Shown in pieces: positions 1 through 5,834 of a stretch of 20,964 bases of DNA (its first letter is position 1; each line of letters begins with the position of its first letter). The DNA is from CAYOSU01 sp964541255 (GTDB taxonomy: Bacteria > Bacillota > Clostridia > Christensenellales > CAMQZB01): positions 1 through 20,964 of the forward strand of contig CAZIPL010000026.1 in the NCBI GenBank assembly GCA_964541255.1. The letters are read 5' to 3'. Under the pieces are notes generated by a model. That model did not search any database and had not been told where the DNA came from. It saw nothing but the letters and a program-made list of their open reading frames with translations. A program made the position numbers and the translations under genes.

Positions 1-33
1 TTGCACAAGTTGTTAACAATCTTACTCTTGACA

Positions 34-60
34 AGAACCCCCGCCCTACCGATTGGTGGC
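34..60. repeat. GC-rich short repeat C, copy 1
   Basis: A 27-nt block beginning AGAACCCCCGCCCTACC matches 20587-20613 at 26 of 27 positions (one A/G difference). It is markedly more GC-rich than its surroundings. The sequence before it (17-33, AATCTTACT followed by TTGACA) resembles what precedes repeat B1 at 14640, so C and B appear as alternative neighbours of the same flank. No coding potential was seen in 1-166; a small ACGGCG/CGCCGT hairpin lies at 129-146. Confidence 0.75.
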
Positions 61-170
61 ATGGCTTTCGACGAGGGTTAACAACAAACGTCCTTATTAC
101 CGACTCCTTTTAAGTTGTGGTACGTAACACGGCGTTCAATCGCCGTTTCAGTGGAATTGTATTGCTTTGA

Positions 171-217
171 AAAATGGTTTAGCGTGTGCTAAACCATTTA
201 CTTCTTTAGGTTATAAT
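171..217 (+). repeat. Repeat A, partial copy A0 (3' hairpin and tail only)
   Basis: A perfect 12-bp stem, AAATGGTTTAGC (172-183) with GCTAAACCATTT (188-199), closes a GTGT loop. It is followed by ACTTCTTTAGGTTATAAT, the usual tail of element A. This is the last hairpin (H4) and tail of an A unit. The TTATAAT is shared with the head of the next unit, A1, so the two are joined head to tail. The first three hairpins are not recognisable upstream. Confidence 0.75.
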
Positions 218-364
218 ACAAGAAGTTACAAACTTGCTTGCAAGGGTTTGGAATTTCGCGGTATTTCAAGCTCAGAAGCACAAAACGATAGTTTTGTGGC
301 AAAACATTCTTGTTTTGCAAAGATTTTGTCACAAGACAAAAGATTACTTCTTATAGGTTATAAT
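211..364 (+). repeat. Repeat A, full copy A1 (four-hairpin element)
   Basis: The head is TTATAATACAAGAAG and the tail CTTCTTATAGGTTATAAT; they form an imperfect terminal inverted repeat. Between them are four hairpins. H1 has arms GAAGTT/AATTTC and CAAAC/GTTTG separated by an A-G mismatch, with the 12-nt loop TTGCTTGCAAGG (222-257). H2 is CACAAAAC-GATA-GTTTTGTG (279-298). H3 is GCAAAACA-TTCT-TGTTTTGC (299-318). H4 is TTTTGTC-ACAA-GACAAAA (324-341). A reading frame across 167-574 is a by-product of the repeat, not a gene. The tail overlaps the stop codon of the lipoprotein gene on the minus strand. Confidence 0.88.
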
Positions 365-732
365 CCCTCGGGTGCGTTATTAGAGGGCGTCGCGGACGGA
401 GACGCTGACGGTGTGGCAGAGGGCGTCGCGGACGGAGACGCTGACGGTGTGGCAGAGGGCGTAGTGGTTGGCGATGGCGACGGCGTTAAATCTATTTTTG
501 CGTATTCTTCGAGTTTAAGCTTAATCTCTTTCAATTCTTGCTGTTCGGTTGCCGTCAGCTTTTTTATCCTTTGAAGAAGAGCTTCCGCTTTGGTTTTTGC
601 TGCGGCGGGAGTCGCTTTTCCCCAATCAAATGCATTGTAATCCGCTTTGATTTTCTTTGCGTTGTCCTTGTTGCAGGCGCAGAATGCAAAGCATAAAATC
701 AAGCAAAGTGAGATTGTGATTATTTTTTTCAT
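358..732 (-). CDS. Small lipoprotein with Pro/Ser/Ala/Thr repeat tail
   Basis: A 124-residue protein of unrecognised family. The N-terminus is a lipoprotein signal: MKK, a hydrophobic stretch, then FCAC with the candidate lipidated Cys near residue 20. Residues about 25-80 are charged and helical, with many Lys, Glu and Ala. The C-terminal 40 residues are low-complexity PSATPSAS-type repeats, typical of a flexible spacer from membrane to wall. A strong ribosome site (CGGAGGAT, 738-745) precedes the ATG. The gene ends inside repeat A1: its TAA lies in the conserved GGTTATAAT tail of that element. An exact 36-bp tandem duplication within the gene encodes 12 of the repeat residues, so tail length may vary between strains. 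The function is unknown; an outer-surface anchor or small binding lipoprotein is possible. Confidence 0.8.
   Translation of the reverse strand: MKKIITISLCLILCFAFCACNKDNAKKIKADYNAFDWGKATPAAAKTKAEALLQRIKKLTATEQQELKEIKLKLEEYAKIDLTPSPSPTTTPSATPSASPSATPSATPSASPSATPSNNAPEGL
383..454 (-). repeat. Exact 36-bp tandem duplication in the lipoprotein gene
   Basis: Two identical 36-bp units (383-418 and 419-454), each starting GAGGGCGTCGCGG on the plus strand, are followed by a diverged third unit. 36 bp is 12 codons, so copy-number change keeps the frame. It encodes the Pro/Ser/Ala/Thr tail of the lipoprotein. Confidence 0.92.
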
Positions 733-1031
733 ATAACATCCTCCGATTGTTGTTTGACCATAGTATTGACAAAGCTAAATAAAAATATGTATTTCATAAA
801 AAAATACTCCCTAATAAGTGAGGTTTGAGTATTTCTTTCATAAAGCTTTTCCGCGAAATGGTTTTTATATTATATTTTTTTGTCAAAAGATTGATGCTGA
901 AATTGAATGTCTATTATCGTTTTAGAAAAACGTGTTAGACTTTGCTCTGAGCGAGGATATTTATCGGTTGTGTGGAAAGCAATAGATTGAAGTAGAAATA
1001 AAAAAATTCAAAAAAAATTTTTGCTATACTC

Positions 1032-1061
1032 TTGACTTAGGGGGTATGTTTGTTCTAAAAT
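1032..1061 (+). promoter_or_regulatory. Putative promoter of the Dabb gene
   Basis: TTGACT (1032-1037) and TAAAAT (1056-1061) are separated by 18 bp, upstream of the Dabb gene. The 733-1155 stretch between divergent genes is otherwise AT-rich. The only other feature seen is a small stem TGTCTC/GAGACA (1083-1105) that would lie in the leader. Confidence 0.45.
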
Positions 1062-1155
1062 AAGGTCAATGTTGTTTTAAAATGTCTCTATTAAAAATCG
1101 AGACAAAAAACAAGCATTTTTGTCGTTTCTATTCGGGAACGAGGAGGTTAATAAA

Positions 1156-1446
1156 ATGGTAAGGCATATCGTTATGTATAAGCTCAAAGAGCCGACTGCC
1201 GCCAATAAAAAAGCTCTTGTCGAGATGTTCAAGTCCATGCGCGGAAACATCGACGAGCTTCAAGGCGTAGAAGCGGGCTCGGATATTTTGGGGACGGACA
1301 GAAGTTACGACGTCGTTTTGATTACGACGTTCGACGATATCGACGATTACTATGCATATCAGGACAGCGATTATCACGTTAACGTCGTGAAAAAGTATGT
1401 CCACAGCGTAATAGAAAAAGCAGTTGCGGTGGATTATAATTTTTAG
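1156..1446 (+). CDS. Dabb-family (stress-responsive A/B barrel) protein
   Basis: A 96-residue protein beginning MVRHIVMYKLKE, the standard opening of the Dabb family (PF07876), with a beta-alpha-beta layout and a typical D-Y-x-x-Y segment (DDYYAYQDSDYHVNVV) near the C-terminal third. The family forms small dimeric alpha+beta barrels; its members have varied or unknown roles, so no reaction is assigned. The start at 1156 is chosen over an in-frame ATG at 1120 because GAGGAGG (1141-1147) sits 8 nt upstream and the family alignment begins here. It appears to be transcribed alone: a terminator-like hairpin lies at 1544-1578 before the next gene. No signal peptide; cytoplasmic. Confidence 0.85.
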   Translation: MVRHIVMYKLKEPTAANKKALVEMFKSMRGNIDELQGVEAGSDILGTDRSYDVVLITTFDDIDDYYAYQDSDYHVNVVKKYVHSVIEKAVAVDYNF

Positions 1447-1514
1447 TTATGAAGTACAAACGAAAAGAAGTGAATACGGTTATGTTTGCAAGCAATGACA
1501 CGATTGCTTACTTT

Positions 1515-1542
1515 TCGACCCCGCTAAATGAAAAGATATACT
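1515..1542 (+). promoter_or_regulatory. Weak candidate promoter for the DUF1846 gene
   Basis: TCGACC (1515-1520), a 16-bp spacer and TATACT (1537-1542). Transcription would start at about 1549, inside the 5' arm of the following terminator-like hairpin, so the new transcript could not form the full hairpin. This would let a read-through terminator and a fresh start coexist. Inference only. Confidence 0.3.
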
Positions 1543-1543
1543 T

Positions 1544-1578
1544 AGTCGCTTGAAGTCTCTCTTTAAGCGACTTTTTTA
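1544..1578 (+). terminator. Rho-independent terminator after the Dabb gene
   Basis: A 12-bp stem, AGTCGCTTGAAG with CTTTAAGCGACT, closes a 5-nt loop (TCTCT) and is followed directly by TTTTTTA. It lies 98 bp after the Dabb stop and 34 bp before the DUF1846 start. Confidence 0.8.
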
Positions 1579-1611
1579 TAGCGTAACGGAGATACAAGGG
1601 AGGAGAAGAGA

Positions 1612-3096
1612 ATGAAAAATATCGGTTTTGATAATGAAAAGTACGTAAAAATTCAGAGCGAAAGAATTCTTCAGAGAATTAACGAATTCGGCGGCAAGCT
1701 TTATGTCGAATTCGGCGGTAAGCTGTTCGACGACCTTCACGCGGCGAGAGTCTTGCCTGGGTTCGCGCCCGATGCGAAAATCAGTCTTTTGAAGACTATG
1801 AAAGACGATATCGAGGTGATTATATGCATTTCCGCGCCGTCGATCGAGGATAAGAAAATTCGTGCGGACTACGGAATTACTTATGATGTCGAAGTATTGA
1901 GAATGATAGACTCTTTGCGTTCTTACGGCATTAAGGTAGGTAGCATCGTTATTACGCAATATGAGCATCAATCGTCCGCAAAGCTTTTTAAGCAGAAACT
2001 CGAAAACCGTGGAGAAAAGGTATATATTCACAAAAAGACCAAGGGTTATCCCGTAGACGTAGATACTATCGTTTCGGAAGAAGGATACGGAAAGAATCCT
2101 TTCATCGAAACGACGAGACCTCTTGTTGTCGTAACTGCGCCAGGACCGGGAAGCGGAAAGCTTGCGACCTGTCTTTCGCAACTTTATCATGAGTTCAAGA
2201 GAGGAAATAAAGCGGGTTATGCGAAGTTCGAAACTTTCCCCGTTTGGAATTTGCCGTTAAGACATCCCGTCAATATGGCATACGAAGCAGCAACCGCCGA
2301 TTTGAAAGACGTCAACCTTATCGACCATTTCCATTTGGAAGCGTACGGCGAAACGACCGTTAACTATAACAGAGACATCGAGGTATTCCCCGTTGTCAAA
2401 AACATTCTCGAAAAGATTATGGGCAATGAATGCCCGTATAAGTCGCCTACGGATATGGGTGTTAATATGCTTGGTTTTTGTATTACGGACGACGACATAT
2501 GCAAAGAGGCGGCTCGTCAAGAGATTATTCGCCGCTATTATCGCTCGCTTTGCGATTATAAGCAAGGAATTGCGGACGGCGATACAGTTGAGCGTATGGG
2601 ACTTTTAATGAAAGAGATGCACTTGACTCCTGCCGACAGAAAGGTCGTTTCGAAAGCAACGGAAAAGTCGGATGCCGAAAACGGCAAACCCGTAGTTGCG
2701 ATACAACTTCCTCATGGAGAGATAATCACGGGAAAGGAAAGCGATATACTTTCCGCTTCCGCGGCGTGCGTTCTTAATTGCATAAAGATTCTTTCCGAAA
2801 TCAACGACGGCATTATGCTTTTGTCCCCCTCTGTAATTCAGCCTATTATCGACTTCAAGACAAAGATCGGACAGCCTGCGAGATTGAATCTCGAAGAAGC
2901 TCTTCTTGCCCTTTCTATTTGCGGTGCGACCAACGCAATGGCGGAGTTTTCTTTGAAAAAGCTTTCCGTTTTGAAGGATTGTCAGGCGCATTCGACGGTT
3001 ATTCTGACGCCGCAAGACGAGAGAATGTTCAGAAATCTCAAGGTTCAAATTACTTGCGATCCCGAATATCCTACGAAAAAGCTTTATAACCTATAA
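1612..3096 (+). CDS. DUF1846 (UPF0371) family protein
   Basis: A 494-residue protein matching the DUF1846/UPF0371 family over its whole, normal length. The opening (GFDNEKYVKIQSERILQRI, then FGGKLFDDLHAARVLPGF) is characteristic. Residues about 175-184 contain APGPGSGK, a P-loop-like nucleotide-binding sequence. Members are widespread in Bacillota; I know of no assigned reaction. The start has a strong ribosome site (GGGAGGAG, 1598-1605). The last codons and stop (TAT AAC CTA TAA) lie inside the tail of repeat A2, so the repeat begins exactly at the gene end. No signal peptide or membrane segment; cytoplasmic. Neighbours give no functional clue: the Dabb gene upstream is separated by a terminator. 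Confidence 0.92.
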   Translation: MKNIGFDNEKYVKIQSERILQRINEFGGKLYVEFGGKLFDDLHAARVLPGFAPDAKISLLKTMKDDIEVIICISAPSIEDKKIRADYGITYDVEVLRMIDSLRSYGIKVGSIVITQYEHQSSAKLFKQKLENRGEKVYIHKKTKGYPVDVDTIVSEEGYGKNPFIETTRPLVVVTAPGPGSGKLATCLSQLYHEFKRGNKAGYAKFETFPVWNLPLRHPVNMAYEAATADLKDVNLIDHFHLEAYGETTVNYNRDIEVFPVVKNILEKIMGNECPYKSPTDMGVNMLGFCITDDDICKEAARQEIIRRYYRSLCDYKQGIADGDTVERMGLLMKEMHLTPADRKVVSKATEKSDAENGKPVVAIQLPHGEIITGKESDILSASAACVLNCIKILSEINDGIMLLSPSVIQPIIDFKTKIGQPARLNLEEALLALSICGATNAMAEFSLKKLSVLKDCQAHSTVILTPQDERMFRNLKVQITCDPEYPTKKLYNL

Positions 3097-3237
3097 GAAG
3101 TAATCTTTTGTCTTGCGACAAAATCTTTGCAAAACAAGAATGTTTTGCTGCGAAACTTTCATTTCGCACTTCTAAGCTTGAAACACTGCGAAGTCGTAAA
3201 CCCTTGCAAGCAAGTTTCCGACTTCTTGTATTATAAC
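3085..3237 (-). repeat. Repeat A, full copy A2 (reverse orientation)
   Basis: Reads TTATAACCTATAAGAAG at its left end and CTTGTATTATAAC at its right end, the reverse complement of copy A1. Hairpins in window coordinates: H4 TTTTGTC-TTGC-GACAAAA (3106-3123; loop GCAA on the forward strand of the element), H3 GCAAAACA-AGAA-TGTTTTGC (3129-3148), H2 GCGAAA/TTTCGC (3150-3167), H1 GAAGTCG/CGACTTC and AAAC/GTTT (3190-3225) with the conserved 12-nt loop. H1 and H2 differ from A1 in both arms at once, keeping the pairing. Confidence 0.88.
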
Positions 3238-3240
3238 TAA

Positions 3241-3308
3241 CGTTGAAATACTGCGGCGTTTCTGTTCTTTGTTAGCATTGTCAGAAACTTCTTGTATTAT
3301 AACCTATA
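3241..3308 (-). repeat. Repeat A, partial copy A2b (H1 only)
   Basis: Directly follows A2. Contains GTTTCTG (3258-3264) pairing with CAGAAAC (3282-3288), then CTTCTTGTATTATAACCTATA. It carries both a head and the A-type junction sequence but lacks H2-H4. Its H1 arms match those of copy A5 (20696-20725) rather than neighbouring A2. Confidence 0.7.
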
Positions 3309-3338
3309 AGCGGTATATTGCTGACACTACAAAAAAAC

Positions 3339-3375
3339 AACCGACCTGAAGATTGTTCTTTCGGTCGGTTTTTAT
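3339..3375. terminator. Bidirectional terminator between DUF1846 and the AraC-type gene
   Basis: AACCGACC (3339-3346) pairs with GGTCGGTT (3363-3370), with further inner pairing GAAGA/TCTT. A T-run follows on the plus strand and an A-run (3331-3337) precedes it, so it can end transcription from both convergent genes. Confidence 0.85.
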
Positions 3376-3457
3376 ATATAAAAACTATGCGTTGACGAAA
3401 GTCTTTTTGATAATAGTCTGATTTTCGGAACGCGTTTTGAATACGTGCGAATAGTTC

Positions 3458-4270
3458 TTATTGCTGTTCTTTTCGATACTCTCTCGGCGAAAGGGAGTAT
3501 TTTTTCTTGAACACTTTTGAAAAGTAATTATAATCGGGAATTCCGCATAGTATAGCGATTTGAGATACTTTTAAGCTTGTGTTTTTCAATAATTCCGCAG
3601 CTTTCTTCAATCTGCGGTTTTTTATTAGCTCGGCAGGCGTTGTCGAATAGTAATGCTTGCATAGCTCGTATATTTCGAAGCGAGAAATTCGTAGGGTTTT
3701 TGCCATTGACGTTACATCGATGTTTTCTGCGATGTTTTTTTCGATATACGAATCGATTTGTTGCTTCGGAAGTGCAGAATTGTTTTCTAAGAAAACTTTC
3801 AATTCCTCGTATCTTGCGCACGCGTCTACGACGTGCAAAGCGGAATATATTTTGTCTTCCGGGATCTCGGGAAGCTTATCATATTCTTTTTTAAGATCCG
3901 TATTGCATCGAATATATTCGGTCGGTGCGGAGCTTTTGCTTTTAATTTGCCCTATTGCGATAAAGCCGATTATTTCTCCGCTAATTATTATAGGTGCAAA
4001 ACCCTCGAAAAGTCCCGAATGGCATTTATATATAACGGAATTGCCGCTTTTGCGACATTTTTCGATTGCGAGCTTATCGCATTCTCTACACTTTTCGTCA
4101 AGCGTTTTGTTTTTCCTCAAAGCGTCGCAAAAGGAAGAAAGTCTTTCCGGGAAATAGCATAGCTCTTTTCCGTCCGAGTCGAATAGGCATATTTTCATCG
4201 AGGTGAGGTTATAAAAGTCTTTCAGAAGCTGCGTCGGTTCTTTGATGTTTTTTGAAAAATTAGTAATCAT
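3458..4270 (-). CDS. PocR-domain AraC-family transcriptional regulator
   Basis: A 270-residue regulator. Residues about 8-160 form a PocR-type sensor domain (PF10114), with its cysteine cluster (CRECDKLAIEKC, then YKCHSGLFEGFAPI). Residues about 175-268 form an AraC/XylS double helix-turn-helix; the second half shows the family signature (VSQIAILCGIPDYNYFSKVFKKKY, then SPREYR; the first string is split across helix and turn). The founding PocR responds to 1,2-propanediol in propanediol utilisation, but many clostridial relatives control sugar operons, so the ligand is open. It is divergent from the sugar operon at 4382 with 111 bp between the starts, the usual layout for a local regulator. 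Ribosome site weak (GGTAAA). The start fits the expected N-terminus of the domain. Confidence 0.88.
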   Translation of the reverse strand: MITNFSKNIKEPTQLLKDFYNLTSMKICLFDSDGKELCYFPERLSSFCDALRKNKTLDEKCRECDKLAIEKCRKSGNSVIYKCHSGLFEGFAPIIISGEIIGFIAIGQIKSKSSAPTEYIRCNTDLKKEYDKLPEIPEDKIYSALHVVDACARYEELKVFLENNSALPKQQIDSYIEKNIAENIDVTSMAKTLRISRFEIYELCKHYYSTTPAELIKNRRLKKAAELLKNTSLKVSQIAILCGIPDYNYFSKVFKKKYSLSPREYRKEQQ

Positions 4271-4279
4271 AAATACGAA

Positions 4280-4307
4280 TTTACCATATATTTTTATTTA
4301 TTATACT
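4280..4307 (+). promoter_or_regulatory. Candidate promoter of the sugar operon
   Basis: TTTACC (4280-4285), 16 bp, TATACT (4302-4307). It overlaps the -10 of the opposite regulator promoter (4300-4305). The poor -35 fits an activator-dependent promoter. A second TATAAT at 4335-4340 lacks a good -35. Confidence 0.4.
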
Positions 4308-4328
4308 ATAAATCCGCTTGTTTTTCAA
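4300..4328 (-). promoter_or_regulatory. Promoter of the PocR-AraC regulator gene
   Basis: On the minus strand TTGAAA (4328-4323), a 17-bp spacer and a perfect TATAAT (4305-4300). Close to consensus and correctly placed 30 bp before the start codon. It overlaps the opposing sugar-operon promoter, so occupancy by one polymerase should affect the other. Confidence 0.7.
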
Positions 4329-4381
4329 ATAAAATATAATTGAAGTGGAAAAAGATTCTTCAAAAAGGGGGAAAAGGGTAT

Positions 4382-5833
4382 ATGAATATGCTTTGCGTAG
4401 ATGTCGGTACGACCGCTTCGAAAGCGCAGGTTTTTGACGAGAAAGGCGAGATACTTTTTTATCGCACCGTCGAATGCCCGTTGACGACGATTGACGGTGA
4501 AAGATATATCGACATTGTCGGAATAAGGCAAGCGGTGGAAGAACTTATCAAAGAAGCTTCGTCGATGACGAAAATTCATTCCGTAGCGTTTTCGTCTTTT
4601 GGCGAATCGTGCGTCGTTCTCGACGAAAACGACGAGATTGTTTCTTATCCGATGTTATATACCGATGTTAGAGGAAAAAGCGAGGCGCAGTATTTAGAAG
4701 AAACAGTCGGGCGAAAAGCTGTTTTTGAAAAGACGGGAACGGTGCCTCACTCGATGTATACCGTTTCAAAGCTTTTATGGCTCAAAAACAACGATAAGCG
4801 CTTTGAAAAAGCCGATAAGGTTTTCCTTATAGGGGATTATTTCGGATATTTGTTGACGGGGAAAAGAGTTATCGATTATTCTCTCGCCGCCAGAACGGGA
4901 GTTTTCAACGTTATCGAAAAACGTTTCGACGAAGAGATTTTGGGCAAAATCGGGCTTGACGTAAAGCTGTTTTCGACTCCCATGCAAACGGGAGTCGTCG
5001 TCGGAGAAATCACGTATAATGCAGCTTGCAAATTCGGGCTTGATAAATCTTGCGTTCTTATCTTGGGCGGACACGATCAAGTGGTTGCCTGTATAGGTTC
5101 GGGCGTAACAAAAGACGGGGAATGCTCCGACGGAATGGGTACGGTAGAGTGCATAACGGCAATTTTCAAAGAGCCAAAGCTCGATATAAATTTCGGCAAT
5201 ATGGGGTATTGCATAGTGCCGTTCTTGGACGGGCTTTATTGCACGTATATGTTCAACTATACGTCGAACGTCGTCGTAAATTGGTTCAGAAAAGACATTT
5301 TGCACGGGTATAAGGGTGACCTTGACAGTCAATTCGAGTACCTCGAGGGAAGCGACGGAATGACGGACGTTTTGTTGTTGCCGTACTTTGCGGGCTCTGC
5401 GACGCCAAAGCAGGATATGAATGCGAAAGGCGCGATACTTAACCTTACGGATAAAACCAAGGACGTGGATATTTATCGCGCTATATTGGAGGGGACGTCC
5501 TTTGAAATGAGAGTTAATCTCGAGACGGGCAAAGAATACGGAATAAACGCCGAGGTATTGACTGCAACGGGTGGAGGTGCTAATTCGCGACTGTGGTTGC
5601 AAATAAAGTCCGATATACTTTCTCTTCCGATAAAGACCTTGCGTTCTTCGGAAGGAGGACTGTGCGGACTTGCTATTTTATCTTTTGCGGCACTTAACGA
5701 AGACAAAAGTATCGATGCCGGAATCGAGCTGTTCGTTCGATACGGTGAGACTGTCGTTCCTAAAAAAAGCGTTTATGAAGAAAAGTATTCGAAATATAAA
5801 AAACTATATGATATTCTAAAGGAGATAAATTGA
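4382..5833 (+). CDS. FGGY-family carbohydrate kinase
   Basis: A 483-residue sugar kinase of normal FGGY length. It shows the N-terminal ATPase motif CVDVGTTASKAQVF, the central GGHDQVVACIGSG with the likely catalytic Asp, and the C-terminal signature ATGGGANSRLWLQIKSD. It would phosphorylate a ketose (or sugar alcohol) with ATP. Substrate cannot be read from sequence; with an isomerase before it in the pathway and an aldolase after it, a ketose such as a xylulose-, fuculose- or rhamnulose-type sugar is expected. The start at 4382 is used because AAAGGGGG/AAAAGG lies just upstream and the family begins at MNMLCVDVG; an in-frame ATG at 4340 falls on a TATAAT sequence. It is the first gene of a tight four-gene operon (1, 2 and 5 nt gaps). 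Confidence 0.9.
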   Translation: MNMLCVDVGTTASKAQVFDEKGEILFYRTVECPLTTIDGERYIDIVGIRQAVEELIKEASSMTKIHSVAFSSFGESCVVLDENDEIVSYPMLYTDVRGKSEAQYLEETVGRKAVFEKTGTVPHSMYTVSKLLWLKNNDKRFEKADKVFLIGDYFGYLLTGKRVIDYSLAARTGVFNVIEKRFDEEILGKIGLDVKLFSTPMQTGVVVGEITYNAACKFGLDKSCVLILGGHDQVVACIGSGVTKDGECSDGMGTVECITAIFKEPKLDINFGNMGYCIVPFLDGLYCTYMFNYTSNVVVNWFRKDILHGYKGDLDSQFEYLEGSDGMTDVLLLPYFAGSATPKQDMNAKGAILNLTDKTKDVDIYRAILEGTSFEMRVNLETGKEYGINAEVLTATGGGANSRLWLQIKSDILSLPIKTLRSSEGGLCGLAILSFAALNEDKSIDAGIELFVRYGETVVPKKSVYEEKYSKYKKLYDILKEIN

Positions 5834-5834
5834 T

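Noticed and set aside
171..364. Repeat array as a CRISPR
   Set aside because: Units are about 150 bp, internally palindromic, scattered in both orientations, with no constant 25-40 bp repeat and unique spacers, and no cas genes.
383..490. Tandem 36-bp units as a short CRISPR
   Set aside because: The units abut with no spacers and lie in frame within a lipoprotein gene.
167..574. Plus-strand open frame of 135 codons
   Set aside because: It runs through repeat A1 and then antisense to the lipoprotein; no ribosome site and the composition reflects the repeats.
3388..3500. Possible +1 frameshifted continuation of the AraC-type regulator on the minus strand, ending at a TAG near 3386
   Set aside because: The regulator already ends normally just after SPREYR, as expected for the family, so the extra frame of about 30 codons looks like chance.
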